NCBI GenBank assembly: GCA_035501735.1
Contig: DATJVR010000086.1
Span: forward strand, 62,001 to 126,000
DNA: 64,000 nucleotides
Source: PNAI01 sp035501735
GTDB lineage: Bacteria > Pseudomonadota > Alphaproteobacteria > Rhizobiales > Xanthobacteraceae
Direction of reading: 5' to 3'
In this document: one piece after another, positions 1 through 8,964 of the stretch
How positions within the stretch are numbered: the first letter of the stretch is position 1
Layout of the letters: each line of letters starts with the position of its first letter
Notes under the pieces: generated by a model
Seen by the model: only the letters and a program-made list of their open reading frames with translations
What the model was told of the DNA's origin: nothing
Database searches by the model: none
Program-made: the position numbers and the translations under genes

Positions 1-578
1 AGATTTTCATGCTCGACTTCCAGGCCGCGCGCTGGCTCATCGGCCACGAAGTGCCAAAGCAGGCCGGCAACGATCATCCCACGTCCATACCCACCGGCGT
101 GTTCAAGACCACCGACGGCCACATCAACATCGCGACCACCGGCGGCGCGATCTGGGAGCGCTTCTGTCGCGCGCTCGGCGCCGAGGCGTTGATGCAGAAG
201 CCCGAATACCAGACGATGAAATCGCGCTCGCAGAACCGCAAGACGCTCAACGCCGAGATCGACACCTATACGGAGAAAAAAAGCAGTGCCGAGTGGATCG
301 AAATCTTCAACAAGGCGGGCGTGCCGGCCGGACCGATCTATTCCATCGATCAGATGTTTGCCGATCCCCAGGTCAAGCACCTCGGCATCGCGCAGGACGT
401 GACCAAGCAGAACGGCAGCAAGATGACCGTGGTCGGTCAGCCGATCGCGCTCTCGCGCACGCCGAGCAAGATGGCCGCGCCGCCGCCGGAGCTCGGGCAG
501 CACACTGACGAGGTGCTGGCCGAGTTCGGTTTTGGCGCGAACGAGATCGCTGCGCTGCGCAAGGCTAAAGTGGTTTGA
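1..578 (+). CDS. Class III (CaiB/BaiF) CoA-transferase, C-terminal part, cut by the window edge
   Basis: The reading frame is open from the first bases, so the true start lies outside the window; about 190 residues remain. The segment matches the C-terminal half of family III CoA-transferases (formyl-CoA:oxalate, CaiB, BaiF type): a GVFKTTDGHI-like stretch, the IWERFCRALG helix, the AGVPAGPI loop near residue 110 and a terminal HTDEVLAEFGF helix. Such enzymes move CoA between carboxylic acids in the cytoplasm. It sits 31 bases upstream of a crotonase-family gene in the same direction, so the pair probably activates and then processes an acyl-CoA. The family call is firm; the substrate is unknown because the catalytic Asp region is not in view. 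Confidence 0.9.
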   Translation, partial: IFMLDFQAARWLIGHEVPKQAGNDHPTSIPTGVFKTTDGHINIATTGGAIWERFCRALGAEALMQKPEYQTMKSRSQNRKTLNAEIDTYTEKKSSAEWIEIFNKAGVPAGPIYSIDQMFADPQVKHLGIAQDVTKQNGSKMTVVGQPIALSRTPSKMAAPPPELGQHTDEVLAEFGFGANEIAALRKAKVV

Positions 579-609
579 CGCGCGTCTGACGCGCTAGCAG
601 GAGACGATT

Positions 610-1401
610 ATGTCCGAAACCGACAAGATGCTGTCGCGCAAGGAAGGCCGCGTCGGCTACGTGATTTACAACAACCCCGAACGTCATAACGCCGTCTCGC
701 TCGACATGTGGGAAGCGGCCGTGCGCATTCTCGACGATTTCCAAGAGGATCCGAACATCGGCGTCGTGGTGGTCACCGGCGCCGGCAGCAAGGCCTTCGT
801 CTCCGGCGCCGACATTTCGCGCTTCGAGAAGGAGCGCACGGGCGAAGAGGCGGTCGCGCGCTACAACGCCACCGTCGAGAAGAGCTACGCCACGTTCTAC
901 GAATTTCCCAAGCCGACGATCGCGATGATCAAGGGCTATTGCATCGGCGGCGGCATGGGGCTGGCCACCTGCTGCGATCTGCGCATCTGCTCCGAAGGCT
1001 CGAAGTTCGCCGTGCCGGCCGCCAAGCTCGGCCTCGGCTACGGCTATCCCGGCCTTAAGCGGCTCGTGGACATCGTCGGGCCGTCGTTTGCCATGGAGAT
1101 TTTCTACACGGCGCGGCAATTCACCGCAGAAGAAGCGCGCACTATGGGGCTGGTGAACCGGGTCGTGCCCGACGGAGAACTGGAGAAATACGTCAAGGAC
1201 TATGCCGACACGATCGCCGGCAACGCGCCGCTCACCATCAAAGCCGTCAAGGCTACGGTCGCGGAGGTCATGAAAGAGGACTCCAGGCGCGACATCAAGC
1301 GCTCCGCCGCGCTGGTCGAGGCCTGCTTCAAGAGTCGCGATTACGAGGAAGGCCGCAAGGCTTTCATGGAAAAGCGCAAACCGGTGTTCACTGGCACCTA
1401 G
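610..1401 (+). CDS. Enoyl-CoA hydratase/isomerase (crotonase) family protein
   Basis: 263 residues, the usual crotonase length. The oxyanion-hole segments are visible: VSGADIS near residue 63 and GYCIGGGMGLA near 110. One of the two glutamates used by true enoyl-CoA hydratases (the E in the usual PE pair) is replaced, reading VPAAKLG here, whereas the second (in SFAMEIFYTA) is kept. It may therefore be an isomerase, hydrolase or lyase of the superfamily rather than a simple hydratase. The start ATG follows AGGAG at 599-603. It lies directly behind the CoA-transferase and ahead of the transporter genes, which suggests breakdown of an imported acid. Family call strong, reaction uncertain. Confidence 0.9.
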   Translation: MSETDKMLSRKEGRVGYVIYNNPERHNAVSLDMWEAAVRILDDFQEDPNIGVVVVTGAGSKAFVSGADISRFEKERTGEEAVARYNATVEKSYATFYEFPKPTIAMIKGYCIGGGMGLATCCDLRICSEGSKFAVPAAKLGLGYGYPGLKRLVDIVGPSFAMEIFYTARQFTAEEARTMGLVNRVVPDGELEKYVKDYADTIAGNAPLTIKAVKATVAEVMKEDSRRDIKRSAALVEACFKSRDYEEGRKAFMEKRKPVFTGT

Positions 1402-1448
1402 CGCATGATCCCGGAAAGGGGAACCGGTTTTCGGAATAGATCATGCGC
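1402..1448. repeat. Dispersed palindromic repeat, GCATGATC family, copy 1
   Basis: An imperfect inverted repeat begins CGCATGATCCCGGAAA and ends AGATCATGCG, with an internal AACCGGTT core. It starts directly after the crotonase stop codon. A second, very similar copy lies at 34307-34354. Elements of this kind are common between genes in Bradyrhizobium-like genomes. It could form a hairpin in the transcript between the crotonase and the ABC ATPase gene. Confidence 0.8.
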
Positions 1449-1476
1449 AAGCCAAAAGGTTAGAGGGGGACGCTAA

Positions 1477-2535
1477 GTGGCCTCGGTTGAGTTGCGCAAT
1501 CTGGTCAAGCGCTACGGCTCGGTGGCGGTTGTTGACGACGTATCGCTTACAATCAAGCACGGCAGCCTGGTTTGCCTGCTGGGTCCGTCCGGTTGCGGCA
1601 AAACGACGACGCTGCGGCTGATCGCGGGCTTTATCGAGCCGACCGCGGGCGCAATCCGCGTCGGGGACCGCGTGGTATCGAGCCCGCAGAAGACACTGCC
1701 GCCCGAGCGGCGCAACATGTCGATGATCTTCCAGAGCTACGCGTTGTGGCCGCACATGACGGTCGCCGGCAACATCGCCTACGGACTGAAGCTGCGCAAA
1801 GTGGACAGCGAGACGATCCGCAAGAAGCTCGATGCCATCCTCGCGACCACGCGCCTTGCGCCGCTTGCCGACCGCTATCCCGGCGAGCTGTCCGGCGGTC
1901 AGCAGCAGCGCGTGGCGCTGGCGCGCGCGTTGATCGTGGAGCCGGAGACGCTGCTGCTCGATGAGCCTCTCTCCAACCTCGATGCCAACTTGCGCGAGGA
2001 GATGCGTTTCGAAGTGCGCCGCCTGCATGACGAATATCGCTACACCACCGTGTACGTGACCCACGACCAATCCGAGGCCATGACCACCGCCGACGTGATC
2101 GCGGTGATGAACGCCGGCAAGATCGAGCAGGCCGGTTCGCCCGAGGATATCTACGACCGGCCGCGCTCGGAATTCGTTGCCCGCTTCATCGGCATGAGCA
2201 ATGTGGTCACCGGCAGGACGCTCAATGGCAACCACATCGACTTTGCTGGCGTTCAATTACGCGTGACCGGCGAAGCGCTCAAAGCCGGCCAAACCGCCGT
2301 ATCCATCCGCCAGCATCAAATTCGCCTTTTACCCAAAAAACCCGACAGCAAGGATAACATTGTCGCAGCCACTGTGGTGCGACAAGTCTTCCTCGGATCG
2401 AGCCGGGATTATATGGTTGAGGTCGAAGGTGGCACCCAGCTCCGCGTGGTAACCCCCGCGGACGAAGACGTCCCTCGAGGGTCCGCCGTCTGGCTGCATC
2501 TGCCCGCGGAATACTGCCGGGCTCTGGTCGGTTAA
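1477..2535 (+). CDS. ABC transporter ATP-binding protein (Fe3+/spermidine/putrescine class)
   Basis: 352 residues starting at GTG 1477, preceded by GAGGGGGA. It carries Walker A GPSGCGKTT near residue 36, the Q-loop in MIFQSYALWP, the signature LSGGQQQR near 137, Walker B LLLDEP and the H-loop VTHDQSEA. The last ~110 residues form a TOBE-type domain typical of the PotA/FbpC/UgpC class. It is the energy-coupling subunit of an importer whose binding proteins and permease follow immediately (2583-7572). The class is often annotated as iron or polyamine transport, but the neighbouring acyl-CoA genes favour an organic acid; that substrate idea is inference. Confidence 0.93.
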   Translation: MASVELRNLVKRYGSVAVVDDVSLTIKHGSLVCLLGPSGCGKTTTLRLIAGFIEPTAGAIRVGDRVVSSPQKTLPPERRNMSMIFQSYALWPHMTVAGNIAYGLKLRKVDSETIRKKLDAILATTRLAPLADRYPGELSGGQQQRVALARALIVEPETLLLDEPLSNLDANLREEMRFEVRRLHDEYRYTTVYVTHDQSEAMTTADVIAVMNAGKIEQAGSPEDIYDRPRSEFVARFIGMSNVVTGRTLNGNHIDFAGVQLRVTGEALKAGQTAVSIRQHQIRLLPKKPDSKDNIVAATVVRQVFLGSSRDYMVEVEGGTQLRVVTPADEDVPRGSAVWLHLPAEYCRALVG

Positions 2536-2582
2536 TCCGCTGGTATAAGCGGAAGCGAGCAACGAATTTTTCGGGAGGAGTC

Positions 2583-3647
2583 ATGGCACGGAAAATTTCC
2601 AGACGCGATGTTCTCAAGGTTTCCAGTGCGGCGGCCGTCACCGCTGTTTTCGCCGAACCGCTTCGCGCTGCGGCGCCGCCGGCCGAAGCCGTGACGCCTG
2701 CGCTGATCGAAGCCGCCAAGAAGGAAGGCAAGGTGGTCTACTACACTTCGGTCGATCTGCCGCTTGCCGAAAAGGTCGCCAAATCCTTCGAGGCGAAATA
2801 TCCGGGTATCGCCGTGCGGGTCGAGCGCACCGGTGCCGAACGGGTGTTCACCCGTATCGCGCAGGAATACGGCAGCAACATCCACGCCGTCGACGTCGTG
2901 AATTCCTCCGACGCCGCGCATTTCATCGTCTGGAAGCGCAACGGCTGGCTGCAGCCCTATGTCACGGAAGACGTGGCCAAGCATTATCCAGCCGAGCACA
3001 AGGATCCGGACGGCCAGTTCGCGAGCTATCGCGTTTATCTCTGTTGCATGGGCTACAACACCAATCTGGTGAAAGCCGAAGAGGCGCCGAAAAGCTTCGC
3101 CGACCTGCTCGACCCGAAATGGTCCGGAAAAATCGTCAAGGCGCATCCGAGCTACAGCGGCACGATTCTGACCGCGACGTTCCAGACCGCGCGCGACATC
3201 GGCTGGCAATATTTCGAGAAACTCGCGCAGCAGAAAGTTCTCCAGGTGCAATCGGCGTCCGACCCGCCCAAAAAGCTTGCGCTCGGCGAACGTGCGATCA
3301 TGGCTGACGGCATCGAATACGGCATTTTCCAGCTCAAGGAGCGCGGCCAGCCGGTCGAGGCGATCTATCCGAGCGAAGGCACGCCGCTCATCATCGGGCC
3401 GAACGGGCTGTTCAAGGCCGCACCCAATCCGAACGCCGCGCGCCTGCTGCAGAGCTACATGCTGTCCGCCGAATGCCAGCAGCTCAATATCGATACCGGC
3501 GGCCTGCGTTCCGTGCACGCGCTGACCAAGGAGCACGCCGGCCGCAAGCCGCTGTCGCAGATCAAGCTCATGAAGGATGATGCCGCCGCAGTCGAAAAGC
3601 AAAGCGAGGAGATCAAGGCGCGCTACACGCAATATTTCAAAGTATGA
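2583..3647 (+). CDS. Periplasmic solute-binding protein, family 1, paralogue 1 of 3
   Basis: 354 residues with a Tat-type signal: SRRDVLK at residues 5-11, then an Ala-rich stretch and an AxA-like cleavage site near residue 30. The mature part begins with the GKVVYYTSVDLPLAEK motif of FbpA/AfuA-like type-II binding proteins. GGGAGG lies just before ATG 2583. It is the first of three consecutive homologues that share the blocks RVERTGAERVF, VVNSSDAAHF and FKAAPNPNAARL. Together with the ATPase before and the two-domain permease after, it forms a complete importer. FbpA-like proteins can bind Fe3+, but many relatives bind carboxylates or other anions; the ligand is not determined. Confidence 0.92.
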   Translation: MARKISRRDVLKVSSAAAVTAVFAEPLRAAAPPAEAVTPALIEAAKKEGKVVYYTSVDLPLAEKVAKSFEAKYPGIAVRVERTGAERVFTRIAQEYGSNIHAVDVVNSSDAAHFIVWKRNGWLQPYVTEDVAKHYPAEHKDPDGQFASYRVYLCCMGYNTNLVKAEEAPKSFADLLDPKWSGKIVKAHPSYSGTILTATFQTARDIGWQYFEKLAQQKVLQVQSASDPPKKLALGERAIMADGIEYGIFQLKERGQPVEAIYPSEGTPLIIGPNGLFKAAPNPNAARLLQSYMLSAECQQLNIDTGGLRSVHALTKEHAGRKPLSQIKLMKDDAAAVEKQSEEIKARYTQYFKV

Positions 3648-3673
3648 AACGGAATGCCAAAAAGGAAACACCC

Positions 3674-4738
3674 ATGATGAAGTACAGGTTGTCCCGGCGC
3701 GATGTCCTCAAAGGCGGCAGTACGCTTGCGCTCGGCCTCTCGTCGACGTCGGTCCTGGCGGCGGCGCCGGCCGCGGAGGCTGTGACCTCCGCGTTGATCG
3801 AGGCGGCGAAGAAGGAAGGCAAGGTCGTCTACTACACCTCCGTCGATCTGCCGCTTGCCGAAAAGATCGCAAAAGCCTTCGAGGCGAAATATGCCGGCAT
3901 CGCCGTGCGGGTCGAGCGCACCGGCGCCGAACGCGTGTTCCAGCGTATCGGTCAGGAATATTCCAGCAATATCCATGCGGTCGATGTGGTCAATTCCTCC
4001 GACGCCGCGCATTTCATCGTATGGAAACGCGACGGGATTCTGCAGCCGTATGTGTCCGAGGACGTGGCCAAGCATTATCCGGTCGAGCATAAGGATGCCG
4101 ACGGCATGTATGCGTCCTTCCGTGTCGGCTTGAGCGTGATCGCCTACAACACGAACATGGTGAAGGCCGACGAAGCGCCGAAGAGTCACAAGGATTTGCT
4201 CGACCCGAAGTGGAAAGGCAAACTGCTCAAGGCGCACCCCGGTTACAGCGGCACCATCATGACGGCGACGTTTCAGCTGTCACGCGACCTCGGCTGGGAG
4301 TATTTCGAGAAGCTTGCGCAGCAAAACGTCATGCAGCTGCAATCATCCGCCGATCCACCCAAGAAACTTGCGCTCGGCGAACGCCCGGTGCAGGCCGATG
4401 GCAACGAATACAATATTTTCCAGATCAAGGAGAAAGGCGGCCCGGTCGAGCCGGTCTACGCCACCGAAGGTACGCCGCTCGTGGTCGGCCCGAACGGCAT
4501 CTTCAAGGCCGCGCCCAATCCGAATGCGGCGCGGCTGTTCCAGCAGTTCTGCTTCTCGCCCGAGTGTCAGCAGCTCATCGTCGACGTCGGCGGTCAGCGT
4601 TCGCTGCATCCGCTGGTGAAGGAGAAGGCGGGTCGCAAGCCGTTCAAGGAGATCAAGACGTTGAAAGAGGATGCCGCCGGGGTTGAAAAGAACGCCGAAG
4701 AGATCAAGGCGCACTACACCAAGCTGTTTAAGGTTTAA
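3674..4738 (+). CDS. Periplasmic solute-binding protein, family 1, paralogue 2 of 3
   Basis: 354 residues from ATG 3674, chosen because AAGGAA sits at 3662-3667; an ATG at 3644 in frame would overlap the stop of the previous gene and lacks such a site. It has a Tat motif SRRDVLK, a short hydrophobic stretch ending SVLAAA, then GKVVYYTSVDLPLAEK. It is very close to paralogue 1 along its whole length and differs mostly in the hinge and C-terminal segments, which argues for local duplication. It belongs to the same operon as the ATPase (1477) and permease (5851). The ligand may be the same as, or related to, that of its neighbours. Confidence 0.92.
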   Translation: MMKYRLSRRDVLKGGSTLALGLSSTSVLAAAPAAEAVTSALIEAAKKEGKVVYYTSVDLPLAEKIAKAFEAKYAGIAVRVERTGAERVFQRIGQEYSSNIHAVDVVNSSDAAHFIVWKRDGILQPYVSEDVAKHYPVEHKDADGMYASFRVGLSVIAYNTNMVKADEAPKSHKDLLDPKWKGKLLKAHPGYSGTIMTATFQLSRDLGWEYFEKLAQQNVMQLQSSADPPKKLALGERPVQADGNEYNIFQIKEKGGPVEPVYATEGTPLVVGPNGIFKAAPNPNAARLFQQFCFSPECQQLIVDVGGQRSLHPLVKEKAGRKPFKEIKTLKEDAAGVEKNAEEIKAHYTKLFKV

Positions 4739-4773
4739 TCCGGTTGCCTCTGCCCGCCAGGGAGGTCGAACAC

Positions 4774-5838
4774 ATGCCTAACAAATTTTCCCGCCGCGAC
4801 GTTCTTAAGGCCTCGACCGCGCTCGCAATCGGGACAGTATTCGCCGAACCCGTCCGTGCCGCGCCGCCGCCGGCCGAAGCGATCACGCCCGCGCTGATCG
4901 ATGCCGCGAAGAAGGAGGGCAAGGTCGTCTTCTACACCGCCATGGATCTGGCGTTCGCCGAGCGACTCGGCCGCTCGTTTGAGGCGAGGTTCCCCGGCAT
5001 CTCAGCGCACGTGGAGCGCAACGGCGCCGAGCGCGTGTTCACCCGCATCGCGCAGGAATACCAGAGCAACGTCCACGCCGTCGACGTCGTGAACACCGCC
5101 GACCAGGCGCATGTCATCCTGTGGAAGCGCAATGGCTGGATCGCGCAATATTTGCCCGAAGAAGTGGTCAAATATTACGACAAGAAATTCTACGACCCCG
5201 AAGGCCTTCAGATCGTGACTCGCGTGCTGGTCTCGCCCTTCGGCATCAACACGAACCTGGTCAAGCCGGAGGATGCGCCGAAGAGCTTCGCCGACCTGCT
5301 CGATCCAAAATGGTCGGGCAAGATGGTCAAGGCCCACCCGGCCTACAGCGGCACCATCATGAACGCGACCTTCCAGATCGCGCGCGATCTCGGCTGGGGT
5401 TACCTGGAGAAGCTCGCCAAGCAAAACATCCTGCAAGTCCAGTCGGCGACCGACACGCCGAAGAAGATCGCGCTCGGCGAGCGCGCGGTCATGATCGACG
5501 GTGCCGGCTATCTCGTCATCCGCAACAAGGAGGCCGGCCAGCCGGTCGACGTCATTTACCCGGCCGAGGGCACCCCGCTTGCCACCAGCCCGAGTTGCCT
5601 GTTCAAGGCCGCACCCAATCCCAACGCCGCCAAACTGTTCCAGAACTGGATGCACTCGCGTGAGGCGCAGCAGATTTTGATCGACTACGCGCGGCAGTAT
5701 TCCCCCCACTTACAGGCGGTCGAAAAGCCCGGCGTCCGCAAGCTCGCCGACATCAAGTTGATGAAGGAAGACCCCGAAGGCGTCGAGAAGACGGGCGACG
5801 AGATCAAGCGCCGTTACGCGGAAATCTTCAAGGTTTAA
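4774..5838 (+). CDS. Periplasmic solute-binding protein, family 1, paralogue 3 of 3
   Basis: 354 residues from ATG 4774, supported by GGAGG at 4761-4765; an in-frame TTG at 4744 is less likely. The Tat motif SRRDVLK is kept. The mature protein starts GKVVFYTAMDLAFAERL and is the most diverged of the three: VVNTADQAHV replaces VVNSSDAAHF and the C-terminal block reads QILIDYARQYSPH. All three copies have the same length, with no truncation. Only 12 bases separate its stop from the permease start. It probably supplies the same membrane complex with a different or overlapping ligand range. Confidence 0.92.
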   Translation: MPNKFSRRDVLKASTALAIGTVFAEPVRAAPPPAEAITPALIDAAKKEGKVVFYTAMDLAFAERLGRSFEARFPGISAHVERNGAERVFTRIAQEYQSNVHAVDVVNTADQAHVILWKRNGWIAQYLPEEVVKYYDKKFYDPEGLQIVTRVLVSPFGINTNLVKPEDAPKSFADLLDPKWSGKMVKAHPAYSGTIMNATFQIARDLGWGYLEKLAKQNILQVQSATDTPKKIALGERAVMIDGAGYLVIRNKEAGQPVDVIYPAEGTPLATSPSCLFKAAPNPNAAKLFQNWMHSREAQQILIDYARQYSPHLQAVEKPGVRKLADIKLMKEDPEGVEKTGDEIKRRYAEIFKV

Positions 5839-5850
5839 CGTCCGCAGCCG

Positions 5851-7572
5851 ATGACCATCGCCATCTCCGAACAGGTCCCGCGCACGAGTCACGGGTTCGA
5901 TTACACCCGTCTGGTGCTCTACGGGTTTGCGGCGGTCTTGGTCCTGCTTATCGTTCTGCCGATGTCGTGGCTGGTTTATTACAGCTTCGTCGACAAGAAC
6001 GGCGCCTTCACGATCGGAAACTTCGGCCGCCTGTTTTCCGAATCCGCCTTCCTCGAGCCGCTGCTCACCACCTTCACCCTGGCGACCACGACCAGCCTGA
6101 TCTGCTGCCTGGTTGCCGCCCCCATGGGGTGGCTGGTGGCGCGGACCGACATGCCGCTCGGCCACCTGACCCGCCTCTTGGTCACCGCGTCCTTCGTGAC
6201 GCCTCCGTTTCTCGGCGCCATCGCCTGGGAACTGCTGGCCGCACCCAACAGCGGGCTGCTCAACCAGGCTTTCCGCGCGCTGACCGGCGCGGAGCCGGAC
6301 AAGCACCTATTCAACATCTATTCGTTTCCCGGGCTGACCTTCGTCATCGCCTGCTACACGTTTCCCTATGTGTTTGTTCTGGTCGCCAATGCGCTCGACC
6401 GCATGCCGGGCGACCTCGAAGACGCTTCCGCGATCCTCGGCGGCAGCGCCTGGGATACCGCGCGCCGCGTGACCATACCGCTGGCGCTGCCGGCGGTGCT
6501 GGCAGGTGCGTTGGTCGCGTTTCTTCAGGCCATGACGCTGTTCGGTTCGCCGGCAATCCTTGCGATTCCCGCCGGCTTCCACACCATGACCACGAAAATC
6601 TGGAGCCTGTTTCAATATCCGCCCAAGCCCGAGCTTGCCGCCGCCGCCTCGCTGCCGCTGCTCGTGCTCACGGTGATCCTGCTGCGGGCCGAGCACATGA
6701 TCCTCGGCCGCCGCGGCTATGCGGTGCTCGGCGGCAAGAACAGCGATCCGCGCCTTATCCGGCTGGGCGCATGGCGCTGGCCCGCGCTGGGCTTGTGTTT
6801 CCTCGTACTGCTTTGCCCGGTATTCCTGCCCTATGGCGCGTTGTTCAACGCCGCGTTCTCGCGCGTCGCCTCGCAGGTGATCTCCTTCAACAACTTCACC
6901 TTCCGCAACGTGAATTTCGTGTTCTACGAACTTTCCGCGACCAAGCTGGCGTTTTACAACACCTTCGTGCTCGGGCTCTCGACCGCAACGCTCGGCACGA
7001 TTCTCGCGCTGGTGATCTCGTATTTGACCACGCGCCAGGCAGTGGCCGGTCATCGCGCACTCGGATTTCTCGCCACTGCGCCGGTCGCGATCCCCGGCAT
7101 CGTGCTCGGCGTCGGCCTGTTCCTGAGCTACACCCGGCCGCCGCTTCTGCTCTACGGCACGCTGTGGATTTTGCTGCTGGCCTTCCTCACGCTCAGCCTG
7201 CCGGCCGCCTACCAGCAGCTGCAATCTGCCTTCCGTTCCATCCATCCGGAACTGGAAGATGCCAGCCGCATTCTCGGCGCGACCCGCCTGCGCGCACTGC
7301 GCGAAATCACCGCGCCGCTCCTGCGCACCTCGGTGATCGCGACCTGGTGCTTCGTTTTCGTCGGCACCATCCGTGAACTATCGGCCGCGATCATGCTGTT
7401 CACCTCGCAGACCAAGGTGATCTCGGTGCTGATCTTCGATTTGAACGAAAGCGGCGATCTCGCCGCCATCTCGGTGCTCGGCATCATCATGCTGATCGTG
7501 ACCTTCGGCATCGTCGCGCTTGCCAATCGCCTGCGCATCGGCGGCGGCCCGGTGCGGATACGGAACTACTGA
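5851..7572 (+). CDS. ABC transporter permease, two fused transmembrane domains (FbpB type)
   Basis: 573 residues, about twelve predicted membrane helices, the usual size of FbpB/AfuB-like permeases in which two permease domains are joined. Each half ends in an EAA-type loop that contacts the ATPase: EDASAILGGSAWDTARR near residue 190 and EDASRILGATRLRALRE near 470. A cytoplasmic linker (residues ~275-305) lies between the halves. It is the inner-membrane channel for the ATPase at 1477 and the three binding proteins at 2583-5838. Its stop is followed after only seven bases by the MmgE/PrpD gene, so transport and metabolism appear to be in one transcription unit. Confidence 0.93.
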   Translation: MTIAISEQVPRTSHGFDYTRLVLYGFAAVLVLLIVLPMSWLVYYSFVDKNGAFTIGNFGRLFSESAFLEPLLTTFTLATTTSLICCLVAAPMGWLVARTDMPLGHLTRLLVTASFVTPPFLGAIAWELLAAPNSGLLNQAFRALTGAEPDKHLFNIYSFPGLTFVIACYTFPYVFVLVANALDRMPGDLEDASAILGGSAWDTARRVTIPLALPAVLAGALVAFLQAMTLFGSPAILAIPAGFHTMTTKIWSLFQYPPKPELAAAASLPLLVLTVILLRAEHMILGRRGYAVLGGKNSDPRLIRLGAWRWPALGLCFLVLLCPVFLPYGALFNAAFSRVASQVISFNNFTFRNVNFVFYELSATKLAFYNTFVLGLSTATLGTILALVISYLTTRQAVAGHRALGFLATAPVAIPGIVLGVGLFLSYTRPPLLLYGTLWILLLAFLTLSLPAAYQQLQSAFRSIHPELEDASRILGATRLRALREITAPLLRTSVIATWCFVFVGTIRELSAAIMLFTSQTKVISVLIFDLNESGDLAAISVLGIIMLIVTFGIVALANRLRIGGGPVRIRNY

Positions 7573-7579
7573 GGCGGGC

Positions 7580-8950
7580 ATGGACGCAAATCTGCCTGAG
7601 GTCGCGGTCGCCGAGCATCTGGCCGGACGCATCGTCGAGCTCACCGCGGCGAAGCTGCCGCCGTCCGTGCGTGCCAAATGCGACGAATTGCTGATCGACG
7701 TGATCGGCCTGTGCCTGACCGCGCGCAACGAGGACTACGTGAAAAGCGCGCTCGCCGGCTGGGACGACGACGGCCCCTGTACCGCGATCGGTCACAAGCG
7801 AACGCTGAGCGCTGCGGGCGCCGCCTTTGTCAACGGCACGGCTGCGCATGGCGAGGATTTCGACGATACCTTCGAAGGCGGTCCCGTGCATGCTGGCGCG
7901 GTCGTCGTGCCGGCGGTGCTCGCTGCGTGCGAGCGGCATAATCCGGATGGCAAAGCCGCGCTCGCCGGCATTGCCGTTGGCGTTGAAGTGCTATGCCGCT
8001 TGAGCCTCGTCACGCCGAAGCTCGTGCACAAGGCCGGTTTCCACCCGACTGCCGTCTTCGGCGCCCTGGGCGCGGCGGCCGGCGTCGGTGCAGCGCTGAA
8101 ACTCGACAAGCGCCAGATCGTCGACGCGCTCGGCATCGTCGGCAGTATGGCGTCCGGCATCATTGAATATCTCGCCGAGGGCACCTGGACCAAACGCATG
8201 CATGCCGGCTGGGCGGCGCAATCGGGCCTGCGCGCCGCGCTGCTGGCGCGCGCCGGCTTCTCCGGTCCGCGCACCGTGTTTGAAGGCGTGCACGGCCTTT
8301 TTCACGCCTTCGCCCACACCACCAAGGGCGACTATGACGCGCTGATCGGCGATTTCGGAAAGCGCTGGGTGACCGAGACGCTGGCGTTCAAGCCCTATCC
8401 CTGCGGAACCATGACGCATCCCTACATCGATTGCGCGCGCCGCCTCGGCAAACGCGTGCAAGCCGACGACATCGTCGAAATGGTCTGTGAAGTGGGCGAG
8501 GGGACCGTGCATCGGTTGTGGGAGCCGCTCGCCGCCAAGCAAGCGCCGCTCAACGGCTATGCCGGAAAATTCTCCACGCCTTATTGCATTGCTGCCGGCT
8601 TCGTGCGCGGCAACGTTGGCTTGAGCGATTTCAGCGATTCCGCCGTGAAAGATCCGGCTGTGCGCGCGGTCGCCGCCAAGGTGCGCTATCGGATCGACCC
8701 GGACAATCCCTACCCCGTCAATTATACCGGCCACATCCGTGCTACTTTGCGCGACGGCAAGGTCGTGGAGGAACGCCAGCCGCACATGCGCGGCGGCGCG
8801 CACGAGCCGCTGACTCGGAAGGATGTCGAAGAGAAGTTCATGCTCAACGCCCGCAACGGCGGCTGGGACGACACGCGCGCCAAAGCCGCGCTCAAGCTGA
8901 TGGAAAAATTCTACGAGAGCCGGATCGATCTGTCCGCGCTACGGGGATAA
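7580..8950 (+). CDS. MmgE/PrpD family protein
   Basis: 456 residues from ATG 7580, with GAGG at 7571-7574 overlapping the stop of the permease. The frame is open further upstream but would overlap the permease by 50 bases. Family landmarks are the N-terminal helical domain with NGTAAHGEDFDDTFEGGPVH near residue 90, ALGIVGSMASGIIE near 180, and FKPYPCGTMTHPYID near 270. PrpD is 2-methylcitrate dehydratase; other members act as hydratases, isomerases or decarboxylases on carboxylic acids such as cis-aconitate. No prpB or prpC is nearby, so a propionate-cycle role is not supported. A catabolic function for the acid imported by the adjacent transporter is the best inference. Confidence 0.9.
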   Translation: MDANLPEVAVAEHLAGRIVELTAAKLPPSVRAKCDELLIDVIGLCLTARNEDYVKSALAGWDDDGPCTAIGHKRTLSAAGAAFVNGTAAHGEDFDDTFEGGPVHAGAVVVPAVLAACERHNPDGKAALAGIAVGVEVLCRLSLVTPKLVHKAGFHPTAVFGALGAAAGVGAALKLDKRQIVDALGIVGSMASGIIEYLAEGTWTKRMHAGWAAQSGLRAALLARAGFSGPRTVFEGVHGLFHAFAHTTKGDYDALIGDFGKRWVTETLAFKPYPCGTMTHPYIDCARRLGKRVQADDIVEMVCEVGEGTVHRLWEPLAAKQAPLNGYAGKFSTPYCIAAGFVRGNVGLSDFSDSAVKDPAVRAVAAKVRYRIDPDNPYPVNYTGHIRATLRDGKVVEERQPHMRGGAHEPLTRKDVEEKFMLNARNGGWDDTRAKAALKLMEKFYESRIDLSALRG

Positions 8951-8964
8951 GGGATAAGAAGACA

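Noticed and set aside
1477..7572. Reading the transporter as a dedicated ferric-iron (FbpABC) uptake system
   Set aside because: The family similarity is real, but three binding proteins and flanking acyl-CoA and carboxylic-acid enzymes do not suggest iron, and no iron-responsive site was recognised; the ligand is left open.
7580..8950. A methylcitrate cycle operon around the PrpD-like gene
   Set aside because: prpB and prpC are missing and the neighbours are SDR and aldehyde dehydrogenase genes; MmgE/PrpD members have other functions.
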